From an uncultured Caryophanales bacterium (GTDB taxonomy: Bacteria > Bacillota_I > Bacilli_A > RFN20 > CAG-826): a stretch of 31,641 nt of DNA. Positions within the stretch are counted from its first letter, which is position 1. Each line of letters starts with the position of its first letter. The stretch lies in the NCBI GenBank assembly GCA_946624155.1, contig CAMORU010000006.1:1-31641 (forward strand), given 5' to 3'. The position numbers and the translations under genes were made by a program. Below, piece by piece: positions 8,020 to 15,582 of the stretch. The notes below the pieces were generated by a model. The model saw only the letters and a program-made list of their open reading frames with translations, ran no database searches and was not told the DNA's origin.

Positions 8020-9038
8020 AAAGGAGAATTAAAGTAACGGATGTTGTTCTCGATGAACGTCTCAATTACTTCTTTTTCTTTTTTATGTACTTTAAGTAAT
8101 GCTAAATCGTGGATAGATGGAAGTTCCTCTTTATTAAATGAGATAACTCCAATTGGTTTATTAAGTTTATAAACGACATACCTAGAAACATCTTCATCTA
8201 GATTTAAACATTTAAGTTTAAGTCTAAGTTTAGTCTCTACTCTAGAATCGATGGCGGTGATAACTGGTTTAAAAGATAAGTCTTTTCTTTCTACTTTGTA
8301 GAAAATATCAGTGTAATATAGTTGTTCTTTCTCATGGTTTTCCATCATTAAGAAGAAATTGTCTTTTGCAGATGGATATTTCTTATAAATATCTTTTAAT
8401 AAAGATTTCATTTCCGCACGCATAGTTTTTCCGTCATTTGGACAATGGGATGGGAATGAAGGTATCTTTTCTTCTTTTTGGGCTCGAATTATATCTTCTT
8501 CATGGCAAAGGATTAATGGTCTAATAAATTCAATATCTGCGCGATCTAGGTGCATTTTTGGTTGGAAAGACGCGACTCTTCCTCCAAAAATTTCATTCAT
8601 GAATAAAGTTTCAATTGCATCATCTCCGTGGTGCGCAAATGCAACTTTGTTGCACCCTAATTCTTTTGCTACCTTATTAATGGCAGCTTTCTTCATTCTA
8701 GAACATATCGAGCAAGGAAGATTTTTAGCGTTTTTTTGCTGAACTTTAAGAATTTGAAAAATTTCTTTTGAATCATGAACAATAAGTTTAAGACCTAAAG
8801 AAACAGCAAATTCTTCCATTCCTTTTGAATCAAATCCTGGGAATCCTAAATCTAAGACAACCGGAACAATTTCAAAATTAACGCATTTAAAATGTTGATA
8901 TTGAGCAAGCGCTTTTAAAAGCATCATAGAATCTTTTCCACCCGAAACTCCAATCATTATCTTGTCGTTTTCGTGGAAAAAATCAAACTTTTGGTCAGCT
9001 TTTCGAATGTTTCCTAAAATCGTTCTTAGTGCTTTCAT
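8007..9038 (-). CDS. ttcA: TtcA-family tRNA 2-thiolation enzyme with extra C-terminal domain
   Basis: This protein belongs to the PP-loop ATPase family that thiolates tRNA cytidine 32 (TtcA) or related positions. The PP-loop SGGKDS is at residues 32-37. The three cysteines that hold the [4Fe-4S] cluster in TtcA are present as C109/C112 (PCSIC) and C199 (SHCPNDG). It is 343 residues from ATG 9038. The core ends near 250; residues 255-343 form an added segment that I cannot assign, vaguely like a degenerate GNAT fold (strand, GVISF turn, long helix). An in-frame TTG at 9044 is less likely. TATAAT lies exactly seven bases before the ATG and there is no Shine-Dalgarno, so the mRNA is probably leaderless. 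It diverges from truB. Exact tRNA target is uncertain. Confidence 0.8.
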   Translation of the reverse strand: MKALRTILGNIRKADQKFDFFHENDKIMIGVSGGKDSMMLLKALAQYQHFKCVNFEIVPVVLDLGFPGFDSKGMEEFAVSLGLKLIVHDSKEIFQILKVQQKNAKNLPCSICSRMKKAAINKVAKELGCNKVAFAHHGDDAIETLFMNEIFGGRVASFQPKMHLDRADIEFIRPLILCHEEDIIRAQKEEKIPSFPSHCPNDGKTMRAEMKSLLKDIYKKYPSAKDNFFLMMENHEKEQLYYTDIFYKVERKDLSFKPVITAIDSRVETKLRLKLKCLNLDEDVSRYVVYKLNKPIGVISFNKEELPSIHDLALLKVHKKEKEVIETFIENNIRYFNSPFYPM

Positions 9039-9045
9039 TGGCAAT

Positions 9046-9075
9046 ATTATACATTTTATTTATTAAATAGGGCAA
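9046..9075 (-). promoter_or_regulatory. leaderless promoter of the ttcA-like gene
   Basis: On the minus strand TTGCCC (9075-9070) and a perfect TATAAT (9051-9046) are 18 bases apart. The -10 box ends seven bases before the ATG at 9038, so transcription should begin at or one base before the start codon. Confidence 0.6.
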
Positions 9076-9079
9076 TCAA

Positions 9080-9085
9080 TATAAA
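9080..9085 (+). promoter_or_regulatory. putative -10 box of truB
   Basis: TATAAA ends 12 bases before ATG 9098. The predicted transcription start would leave a leader of about five bases, too short for a Shine-Dalgarno, and none is seen. The -35 region (TATTTA, 9057-9062) is weak. The region is back-to-back with the ttcA-like promoter. Confidence 0.4.
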
Positions 9086-9097
9086 ATATATGTGTTT

Positions 9098-9943
9098 ATG
9101 GTTAATGGAAGTTTATTAATTAACAAAGAAATAGGTCTAACTTCGAGACAAGAAGTTAACAATGTTTCTCGTAAATTAGGACAAAAGAAAGCTGGGCACA
9201 TTGGTACTTTAGATCCATTCGCTGATGGGCTTTTAGTTGTGCTCTTAGGTAGTTCAACAAAGATAGCTCCATTTCTTGAAGTTATGGATAAAACTTATTT
9301 AGCAACTTTAAAATTAGGTCAAAAAACTAATACCGGAGATTTAACTGGAGAAGTTATTGAAACTAAAGAAATTCCAGAACTTACAAAATCTAAAATTTCA
9401 ACGATTTTCCAGGGATTTTTAGGAAAAAGTACGCAAATTCCGCCTATTTTTTCAGCATTAAAAGTTGATGGTCAACCAATGTATAAATATGCAAGAAAAG
9501 GGATAGAAATCGAAAGAAAACCTAGGGAAATCCATATATTTTCTTTAGATTTAGTAAGCTTTGAAAAAGATGAAATTGTCTTTATTGCAAAAGTTTCAAA
9601 AGGCACTTATATTAGAACACTTGGAGAAGACATCGCAGAGAAACTAGGAACTGTTGGTCATCTTACAAAATTAACGCGTTTAGAAGTTGGACCGTATTCA
9701 CTGAAAGACGCCAAAAGAAGCAGTGAAGTTACTGAAAACGATCTTCTTCCAATCGATAAAATGCTTGCTCATTTAAAGTCATTTGAGTGCAATGAAGAAC
9801 TTGCTAGAAAAGCACTAAATGGAATGCACTTTAGACTTCCTATAAATGATGATAATATCTTATTAAAAGATAAAGATGGCATTATAGCTTTGTATAAAAG
9901 AAAACCGAATGGAGTTTATAGCTGCGTTCGTGGACTAAGATAA
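9098..9943 (+). CDS. truB: tRNA pseudouridine(55) synthase TruB
   Basis: TruB makes pseudouridine at position 55 in the T loop of tRNAs. The protein opens with the family's NGSLLINKEIGLTS start, and the catalytic motif GHIGTLDP carries Asp39. A later segment (SKGTYIRTLGEDIAEKLG) is the conserved KGTYIR motif. The 281-residue length is normal for the short bacterial form with a small C-terminal PUA-like end. I use ATG 9098; an upstream in-frame GTG at 9092 is possible. No ribosome site precedes either. A long terminator hairpin follows, so truB is probably transcribed alone, although ribF comes next as in many Firmicutes. Confidence 0.93.
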   Translation: MVNGSLLINKEIGLTSRQEVNNVSRKLGQKKAGHIGTLDPFADGLLVVLLGSSTKIAPFLEVMDKTYLATLKLGQKTNTGDLTGEVIETKEIPELTKSKISTIFQGFLGKSTQIPPIFSALKVDGQPMYKYARKGIEIERKPREIHIFSLDLVSFEKDEIVFIAKVSKGTYIRTLGEDIAEKLGTVGHLTKLTRLEVGPYSLKDAKRSSEVTENDLLPIDKMLAHLKSFECNEELARKALNGMHFRLPINDDNILLKDKDGIIALYKRKPNGVYSCVRGLR

Positions 9944-9950
9944 CAAGTTG

Positions 9951-9986
9951 AATAGCGCAAATTATCTATGATAGTTAAGTGCTATT
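9951..9986 (+). terminator. rho-independent terminator after truB
   Basis: AATAGCGC (9951-9958) pairs with GTGCTATT (9979-9986, one G-U). The stem continues inside as AATTATC/GATAGTT with a TAT loop, giving a 36-base hairpin followed by TTTCTTTTT. It separates truB from ribF, and the ribF -10 box starts only 15 bases after it. Confidence 0.85.
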
Positions 9987-10000
9987 TTTCTTTTTATGTG

Positions 10001-10006
10001 TATAAT
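10001..10006 (+). promoter_or_regulatory. -10 box of ribF, leaderless type
   Basis: A perfect TATAAT ends eight bases before ATG 10015. The predicted transcription start (10013-10015) coincides with the start codon. The -35 region is poor and lies in the arm of the truB terminator. Confidence 0.55.
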
Positions 10007-10014
10007 ATGTGAGG

Positions 10015-10902
10015 ATGAAAACGATTCTTTTAGATTATAAAAGACCAACTGAACGATTCGATGCCTTGTCGATTTGTTTAGGTTATTTTGATGGTGTTCA
10101 TATTGGGCATCAATCACTCATTAGATACGCTAGAAAATATGCTAAATATACTTTAGGTTTATTAACATTTTCTAAACCTATATCTACTTTTGTAGATAAT
10201 GGTAAAAATAAATGTGTTTTAACTTCTCTAGACGATCGCTTTAAAATCATTTCAAAACTAGGTGTAGATTTCTATTTTGTTACACAAGTAGATAAGGCAT
10301 TCACTGAACTAAGTGATATGGATTTTATCGAGATGCTTAAAAAGATGAATGTTAAGGAAATATTTGTCGGAAAAGACTTTAGATACGGAGCTCATGCCAA
10401 AGGAACAATTTCAACTTTGAAAGATTATTTTGAAGTTCACGAGGTCGATATTAAAAACGTAAATGGTCAAAAAGTATCAACTCAAAATATAGTTGGTTTA
10501 ATTGAAAGTGGTGAAATAAAAGAAGCAAATGACCTTTTAGGTCATAATTACTGTATAACAGGTTCAGTTGTAAGCGGAAAACATATTGGAACTAAACTTG
10601 GATTCCCGACTTTGAATTTAAAACTTTCAGACAATTATGTTCTTCCAAAATTTGGAGTGTATAAGACGATTTGTTACATAGATAACGTCCCTCATATTTC
10701 AATTAGCAATGTTGGAGTGAAACCTACAATCGGAAACAACTTTGAACCTGGAATAGAGATTCACTTAAAAGAACAAAGTGGTGAAATTAAAGGTGATGTA
10801 GTTAGTGTTGAATTTTTAAAGTTTGTGCGACCAGAAATGAAGTTTTCTTCTTTAGAAGAATTAAAAACTCAAATAACTAAAGACGTTAAAGAGGTTTTCT
10901 AA
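10015..10902 (+). CDS. ribF: bifunctional riboflavin kinase/FAD synthetase RibF
   Basis: RibF phosphorylates riboflavin to FMN and adenylates FMN to FAD. The N-terminal adenylyltransferase half shows LGYFDGVHIGHQ (near residues 22-33) and GKDFRYGAHAKG; the C-terminal kinase half shows GTKLGFPTLNL and NVGVKPTIG. Length (295 residues from ATG 10015) is normal. A GTG at 10009 is in frame, but the -10 box TATAAT at 10001-10006 points to a start at 10015 with no leader. The stop TAA shares its last A with the ATG of the first ABC exporter gene, so all three genes are likely co-transcribed. FAD made here would feed the two flavoproteins encoded at 17766-20461. Confidence 0.93.
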   Translation: MKTILLDYKRPTERFDALSICLGYFDGVHIGHQSLIRYARKYAKYTLGLLTFSKPISTFVDNGKNKCVLTSLDDRFKIISKLGVDFYFVTQVDKAFTELSDMDFIEMLKKMNVKEIFVGKDFRYGAHAKGTISTLKDYFEVHEVDIKNVNGQKVSTQNIVGLIESGEIKEANDLLGHNYCITGSVVSGKHIGTKLGFPTLNLKLSDNYVLPKFGVYKTICYIDNVPHISISNVGVKPTIGNNFEPGIEIHLKEQSGEIKGDVVSVEFLKFVRPEMKFSSLEELKTQITKDVKEVF

Positions 10903-12707
10903 TGCTCTTTGGTAAATATATCAATAAATATTACAAGAAATATGGTCTAGGAATTGCCTTAGGCATTTTCTTTTTAATCTGCGTTGATATTATTCAACTT
11001 TTCATACCGGATTTACTCGGCAAATTAGTTGAACTTTTTGAAGATGGATATAATCCAGATAAAGTTGCTCAACAAGTAGCAGCCTATGGTCTAGAAATTT
11101 TACTTATAGCTTTAGGAATGTTTTTAGGGCGTGTTGTATTTAGGCTCTTTCTTTTCGGAAGTAGCACAAAGATAACTGAAGGTTTAAGACAAGATATGTT
11201 TGAGAAATCTCAACGACTTGATCAAACCTATTATCACGCTAATAAAATCGGTAATGTAATGTCTTGGATGACATCAGATACCGAAGAAATCCAAGAATAT
11301 CTTGGATGGGGCACAGTCATGCTTGTTGATGGCTTCTTTATGACTGGCATAGTTCTTGTAAGAATGTTTATGAGAAACTGGCTTTTAACTATCTTTATTT
11401 TGCTACCGATAATTTTGATTATTATTTGGGGTTTACTTGTTGAAAAAGTAATGGCGAAACTTTGGAATGAAAGACAAAGCGTTTTTGACAATATGTACGA
11501 TTATTGCGAAGAAACTTTTACTGGAATTCGCGTTATAAAAGCTTTCCTAAAAGAGACAAAACAACTTCTTCATTTCTCCAAAATAGCGAAAAAGAATAAA
11601 GATGCCGACATTAAACTTGGCGTCATCAATGTTCTTTTCGAAGTTGTTATTATGGTTCTAATTGAAGGAATTGTTTCTCTTATTATCGGTCTTGGTGGTT
11701 GGTTTGTTTATTTAGCAGCAAGCGGAAAACCTGCTCATATTTTTGGTGTAGAATTAACTCTAACAACTGCTGAATTAGTTACTTTCTTAAATTATTTTAT
11801 AATTTTGATTTGGCCTCTTATTGCTCTTGGTTCAGTTATTACAATGCATGCCAGAGCTAAGACATCTTATAAGCGTATTGCAAGATTCATGGATGCTGAA
11901 GAAATTATCAAAGATAAAGAAAATGCAATTGAGTTAGAAAACATTAAAGGGAAGATTGAATTTAGAAATCTTACTTTTGGTTATGATGATGATAAAAAAG
12001 CATTAGAGAACATTTCTCTTACAATAAATCCTGGTGAAAATGTTGGTGTAGTCGGAAGAGTAGGAAGTGGTAAAACTACTTTTGTTTCGTTACTTTGTAG
12101 GCTTTACAATTTAGAAGAAAAAACTTTGTTTTTTGATGATAAAGATATAATGGATTGCACAGTAAAATCAGTAAGACAATCTGTCGCTGTTGTGCCTCAA
12201 GATAATTTCTTATTCTCAATGTCAGTTAAAGATAATATTGCTTTTGGAAAAGAAGGTGCTTCTTTGGAAGAAGTTAAAAAAGCCGCCGAATTTTCAGATG
12301 TTGCAAAAGATATTGAAGTTTTCACAAACAAATATGATTCAATGACTGGAGAACGCGGCATTTCTCTTTCTGGTGGTCAAAAACAAAGAATCGCTATCTC
12401 TAGAGCGTTTATTAAAGACGCTCCAATAATGATTCTTGATGACTCAGTTTCAGCAGTCGATATCGATACTGAAGAGAAAATTTTAGAAAATATTTCTAAC
12501 TTAAGAAAAGGAAGAACAACAATCATTATTTCTTCCAGAGTTTCGACAGTTAGTAAACTAGATAAAATAGTGGTGCTTAATGATGGAAAATTAGAAGCTT
12601 TCGACGCCCCTAAAAACTTAATGAAGATTTCACCAACTTATAAAAAGATGGTTGAACTTCAAAAGCTTGAAGACGAAATAAAGGAGACCGATTATGGAAG
12701 ACACTAA
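10902..12707 (+). CDS. ABC exporter half-transporter, degenerate-site subunit (YheI/BmrC-like)
   Basis: This 601-residue half-transporter has an N-terminal six-helix membrane domain (about 1-320) and a C-terminal ATPase domain: Walker A GRVGSGKTT (385-393), signature LSGGQ and Walker B IMILDDS. The residue after the Walker B Asp513 is Asp514, where an active ATPase has Glu, so this subunit brings the degenerate site of a heterodimer. This matches the YheI/BmrC half of the YheHI (BmrCD) multidrug exporter of Bacillus, and the next gene is the canonical half. Its ATG overlaps the ribF stop by one base. Substrate is unknown; drugs, lipids or peptides are possible. Confidence 0.88.
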   Translation: MLFGKYINKYYKKYGLGIALGIFFLICVDIIQLFIPDLLGKLVELFEDGYNPDKVAQQVAAYGLEILLIALGMFLGRVVFRLFLFGSSTKITEGLRQDMFEKSQRLDQTYYHANKIGNVMSWMTSDTEEIQEYLGWGTVMLVDGFFMTGIVLVRMFMRNWLLTIFILLPIILIIIWGLLVEKVMAKLWNERQSVFDNMYDYCEETFTGIRVIKAFLKETKQLLHFSKIAKKNKDADIKLGVINVLFEVVIMVLIEGIVSLIIGLGGWFVYLAASGKPAHIFGVELTLTTAELVTFLNYFIILIWPLIALGSVITMHARAKTSYKRIARFMDAEEIIKDKENAIELENIKGKIEFRNLTFGYDDDKKALENISLTINPGENVGVVGRVGSGKTTFVSLLCRLYNLEEKTLFFDDKDIMDCTVKSVRQSVAVVPQDNFLFSMSVKDNIAFGKEGASLEEVKKAAEFSDVAKDIEVFTNKYDSMTGERGISLSGGQKQRIAISRAFIKDAPIMILDDSVSAVDIDTEEKILENISNLRKGRTTIIISSRVSTVSKLDKIVVLNDGKLEAFDAPKNLMKISPTYKKMVELQKLEDEIKETDYGRH

Positions 12708-14451
12708 GTCTAAGTTAATTGGTGATGCTAAACTTCCTTTACGTGTTGTCTTAAAGCGTACTTTTAGGTACCTTAAACCACACAAGTTTTTGGTTGCATT
12801 AGCATTAATGCTAATTGTTGTATCGGTTTCGCTTGATATTATCGTCCCTCTTATTTATAGAGACATTATTGATAACCTCAATTCAAATAACATTGTTTTG
12901 AAGTTTTTCATTGGTGGTGTTTTAGTCTATTTCACTTGTTTCTTAATCTCGCAAGTTCTGAGATTTATTGAGACAAAAATACTTCAAAAGATTGGAAATA
13001 CGATTGTTTATGATATGAGAGTTGAAGTATTTAATCATATCGAAAAAATGTCACTAGATCAGTTTGAAGTAATGCCTGTTGGATCACTTACTACAAGAGT
13101 GTGTAACTATACTTCTCAACTTAGTGATTTGTATACTAATCAGTTATGTAATTTAATTAGAAATGCTTTAACTGTTGTAGGCGTTTATGGAGTAATGATT
13201 TATATTTCTCCAATCCTTGCTTTAATAGTTTTCGGAATTGCTTGTATTGTAATTCTTTTCTCTTATTTCTTTAGAAAACGTATTGCAAGATTAAATAGGC
13301 TAGAAAAAGGTTATTTGTCTGACTTAAATACAGTTATTTCAGAAGATTTATCCGGAATGAAAGTTATTCAATTATTTAATAAAGAAGAATCCGCACGTGA
13401 GAACTTTAGACAAAAGAATAAGAAATATAGAGATAACCGTTTCAAAATTATGTCTACATTTACGTTCCATAGACCGTTTATTTTCCTTGCTCAATATATT
13501 GGAACAGCACTTTTGTTCTTCTTATCTGCAAAACTTGCATTAACCGCAGGATCGGTCGTTGTTTTCGCCTGGTTCCTGGAAAAATTCTTCACTCCTATTC
13601 AAGAGATTTCAGACCATTTATTGCATGTTGAAAGAGCAATAACCGCATCTGAAAGATTATTCAACTTAATGGATGTTCAACCTAAAGTTGTGGATAAAGA
13701 AGATGCTAAAGTTATTCCTCATTTTAACGGCAAAATTGAATTTAGACATGTATGGTTTAGCTACGATAACATTAACTGGGTTTTAAAAGATGTTAGTTTT
13801 ATTGTTGAAAAAGGACAAACTTGCGCTTTTGTAGGCGCAACTGGGGCTGGTAAAACAACAATTTTCTCACTTTTAACAAAAGCTTATGTTCCTCAAAAAG
13901 GGCAAATTTTAGTTGATGATATTGATGTTAATGACATAAAAATTACCTCTTTAAGAGCAGCGATTGGACAAATGCTTCAAGATGTTTTCCTTTTCTCAGG
14001 AAGTGTTAAATCTAACATTACTTTATTTGATGAAAAATTTTCCGATGAAGAAATAAATGAAGCTTGTAAGTACGTTAATGCTGACTATTTTATTGATAAA
14101 CTTCCAAACAAATTTGATGAAAAAGTGGTGGAACGAGGCGAGAATCTATCTCAAGGCCAAAGACAACTATTGTCTTTTGCTCGTACAATTTTGCATAAAC
14201 CACAGATTTTATTACTTGATGAAGCAACCGCCAATATAGACACTGAAACTGAAGCAATTATTCAAGACTCGCTTAACAAAATGTCATCTCTTGGAACTAT
14301 GCTTGTTGTCGCTCATAGACTTTCAACTATTCAAAAAGCAGATAAGATTATTTGCTTACAAAAGGGTGAAGTAATTGAAAGTGGAACTCATAACGAACTT
14401 TTGAAAAATAAAAACTATTATTACAAGTTATATCAATTGCAATTTAAATAG
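12694..14451 (+). CDS. ABC exporter half-transporter, canonical subunit (YheH/BmrD-like)
   Basis: This 585-residue partner has a six-helix membrane domain (about 1-320), Walker A GATGAGKTT (381-389), signature LSQGQ and Walker B LLLDEA with catalytic Glu510. It contributes the catalytic Glu that the upstream subunit lacks, while the upstream subunit contributes the canonical LSGGQ. It overlaps the upstream gene by 14 bases, with AAGGAG just before the ATG, which supports equal co-expression as a heterodimer. No clear terminator follows; the next gene has its own promoter. Confidence 0.88.
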   Translation: MEDTKSKLIGDAKLPLRVVLKRTFRYLKPHKFLVALALMLIVVSVSLDIIVPLIYRDIIDNLNSNNIVLKFFIGGVLVYFTCFLISQVLRFIETKILQKIGNTIVYDMRVEVFNHIEKMSLDQFEVMPVGSLTTRVCNYTSQLSDLYTNQLCNLIRNALTVVGVYGVMIYISPILALIVFGIACIVILFSYFFRKRIARLNRLEKGYLSDLNTVISEDLSGMKVIQLFNKEESARENFRQKNKKYRDNRFKIMSTFTFHRPFIFLAQYIGTALLFFLSAKLALTAGSVVVFAWFLEKFFTPIQEISDHLLHVERAITASERLFNLMDVQPKVVDKEDAKVIPHFNGKIEFRHVWFSYDNINWVLKDVSFIVEKGQTCAFVGATGAGKTTIFSLLTKAYVPQKGQILVDDIDVNDIKITSLRAAIGQMLQDVFLFSGSVKSNITLFDEKFSDEEINEACKYVNADYFIDKLPNKFDEKVVERGENLSQGQRQLLSFARTILHKPQILLLDEATANIDTETEAIIQDSLNKMSSLGTMLVVAHRLSTIQKADKIICLQKGEVIESGTHNELLKNKNYYYKLYQLQFK

Positions 14452-14466
14452 TTTGTTTCTGTTTTG

Positions 14467-14494
14467 TTGTAATTTTTAGAGATTATTATATAAT
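14467..14494 (+). promoter_or_regulatory. sigma-A type promoter of the small membrane-protein gene
   Basis: TTGTAA (14467-14472) and perfect TATAAT (14489-14494) are 16 bases apart. A start near 14501 leaves a leader of about 22 bases with AAAGGA before the ATG at 14523. Confidence 0.75.
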
Positions 14495-14522
14495 GGAAGC
14501 ATACAAATAAAGGAATTTTGTT

Positions 14523-15023
14523 ATGTTTAGACAAATTATCAAAAAACTTAATGATTTTAGATTTACATCAATACTCGCGACCATTATTTCTGGTGTCGCA
14601 GGTTTATATGCATTAGGTTCATTATTTTTGTACCACTTTGCTGGTCCATTAGAAGAACCAAAACATCTTATTAGACATGTTGGTTTTAATGATAGACCTT
14701 ATTTAGGAATGGTGTTATTCTTTGGCATTTTAGTGACATTAATTTGCGCAATTATTGTTGTCTATATGTCAGTTCCTTACATTAAAAATAAGGAAAAACT
14801 TACCCCACGTAAAAGCACAATTTTAACTGGCTTTATTGGTGCTCCATTTGAACTATTGACAATCATTTTAATGATTGTATTAGCAGTTTCAGAGCATCCA
14901 CAAACAGCTGTTGGAATTTGGATTACATTCCCAATTGGACTTCTCTCAATGTGTGGAACAGCCTTGTATTTAATTCCATATTTAAAATGTGATTTCTTCA
15001 TGCCAGAGATCAAAAGAGATTAA
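14523..15023 (+). CDS. four-helix integral membrane protein of unknown function
   Basis: I do not recognise this 166-residue protein. It has four predicted membrane helices at about 15-38, 60-84, 99-121 and 129-152, a Lys/Arg-rich N terminus and a charged C-terminal tail (PEIKRD). Loops include a 20-residue segment between helices 1 and 2 (GPLEEPKHLIRHVGFNDR) and a basic loop (KNKEKLTPRK) between 2 and 3, so by the positive-inside rule both ends and the second loop are cytoplasmic. It has its own promoter and terminator and is thus a single-gene unit between the exporter genes and rpsO. Confidence 0.75.
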   Translation: MFRQIIKKLNDFRFTSILATIISGVAGLYALGSLFLYHFAGPLEEPKHLIRHVGFNDRPYLGMVLFFGILVTLICAIIVVYMSVPYIKNKEKLTPRKSTILTGFIGAPFELLTIILMIVLAVSEHPQTAVGIWITFPIGLLSMCGTALYLIPYLKCDFFMPEIKRD

Positions 15024-15035
15024 TTGAAGAATTAT

Positions 15036-15053
15036 GCCCTCCTCGGTGAGGGC
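15036..15053 (+). terminator. rho-independent terminator
   Basis: GCCCTC (15036-15041) pairs with GAGGGC (15048-15053) around a six-base loop and is followed by TTTTTATTG. It closes the membrane-protein transcript before the rpsO promoter. Confidence 0.9.
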
Positions 15054-15075
15054 TTTTTATTGTTTAATTTTGTTA

Positions 15076-15104
15076 TTGTAAATGATTTTCTAAATCATTA
15101 TAAT
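15076..15104 (+). promoter_or_regulatory. rpsO promoter with an inverted repeat filling the spacer
   Basis: TTGTAA (15076-15081) and perfect TATAAT (15099-15104) have the ideal 17-base spacing. The spacer holds AATGATTT (15081-15088) and AAATCATT (15092-15099), exact inverted arms around three bases. Whether the repeat binds a regulator is unknown. Confidence 0.75.
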
Positions 15105-15110
15105 ATTCTC

Positions 15111-15186
15111 GCAACTTATTCTAAGTTTAACGAGCACTCCGACGTTAGACCTGGATTAAGCGAAGAACTATTTAGGAGGGATAAAA
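15111..15186 (+). promoter_or_regulatory. structured 5' leader of rpsO, candidate S15 autoregulatory RNA
   Basis: The predicted leader is about 75 bases, long for this window. It starts with an exact hairpin, AACTTA (15113-15118), TTC loop, TAAGTT (15122-15127). A later CTCC (15137-15140) can pair with GGAG of the ribosome site AGGAGGG (15174-15180), which could hide it. Ribosomal protein S15 represses its own mRNA through leader structures in several bacteria, so this role is plausible; I cannot identify the binding motif of a known class. Confidence 0.4.
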
Positions 15187-15453
15187 ATGTTATCCAAAGA
15201 AAGAACTGCTGAAATCGTTAAGAAGTATGGCAAGAACGAAAAAGACACAGGCTCTGCCCAAGTTCAAATCGCTCTTCTTACTGCACAAATCAACGATTTA
15301 ACAGAACACCTCAAGCACAACAAAAAAGATGCTTCTGGTAGACGTGGATTATTCATTTTAGTTGGTCAACGTAGAGCTCTTCTTAACTATCTTAACAAGA
15401 AGGATAGAGATGCTTACGTTAAACTCTTATCTGAATTAAAGATCCGCAAATAA
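15187..15453 (+). CDS. rpsO: 30S ribosomal protein S15
   Basis: S15 binds the 16S rRNA central-domain three-way junction early in 30S assembly. The 88-residue length is exactly usual. Characteristic segments are the TGSAQVQIALLTAQI..LTEHLK helix region and the GRRGLFILVGQRRALLNYL rRNA-binding part. AGGAGGG lies seven bases before the ATG. A strong terminator follows, and pnp comes next, the classic rpsO-pnp order. Confidence 0.97.
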   Translation: MLSKERTAEIVKKYGKNEKDTGSAQVQIALLTAQINDLTEHLKHNKKDASGRRGLFILVGQRRALLNYLNKKDRDAYVKLLSELKIRK

Positions 15454-15474
15454 GTGTAGTTAACTTATAAAGAT

Positions 15475-15497
15475 GGACCATTACATAGTAATGGTCC
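15475..15497 (+). terminator. rho-independent terminator after rpsO
   Basis: GGACCATTAC (15475-15484) and GTAATGGTCC (15488-15497) form an exact ten-base-pair stem with an ATA loop, followed by TTTCTTTT. Confidence 0.92.
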
Positions 15498-15540
15498 TTT
15501 CTTTTATCTTTAAAAGTGTTATTACCTTTGTATCATTTTA

Positions 15541-15549
15541 TGATAAAAT
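15541..15549 (+). promoter_or_regulatory. extended -10 promoter of pnp
   Basis: TGATAAAAT fits the extended -10 pattern TGnTAtaaT. No good -35 box lies at the right distance; TTGTAT (15528-15533) is too close. Transcription would begin near 15556, ahead of AAAGGAG (15564-15570). Confidence 0.5.
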
Positions 15550-15582
15550 ACTAATAGTTTTTTAAAGGAGTAAAATAACATA

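Noticed and set aside
8900..8915. AAGCGCTT core, like the operator at 57-74
   Set aside because: It lies inside the ttcA-like coding region encoding ordinary residues, lacks the longer palindrome and is far from any promoter.
15024..15212. 62-codon open frame starting right after the membrane-protein stop
   Set aside because: It runs through a terminator, the rpsO promoter and the leader, and enters rpsO out of frame; no ribosome site or protein-like conservation is seen.
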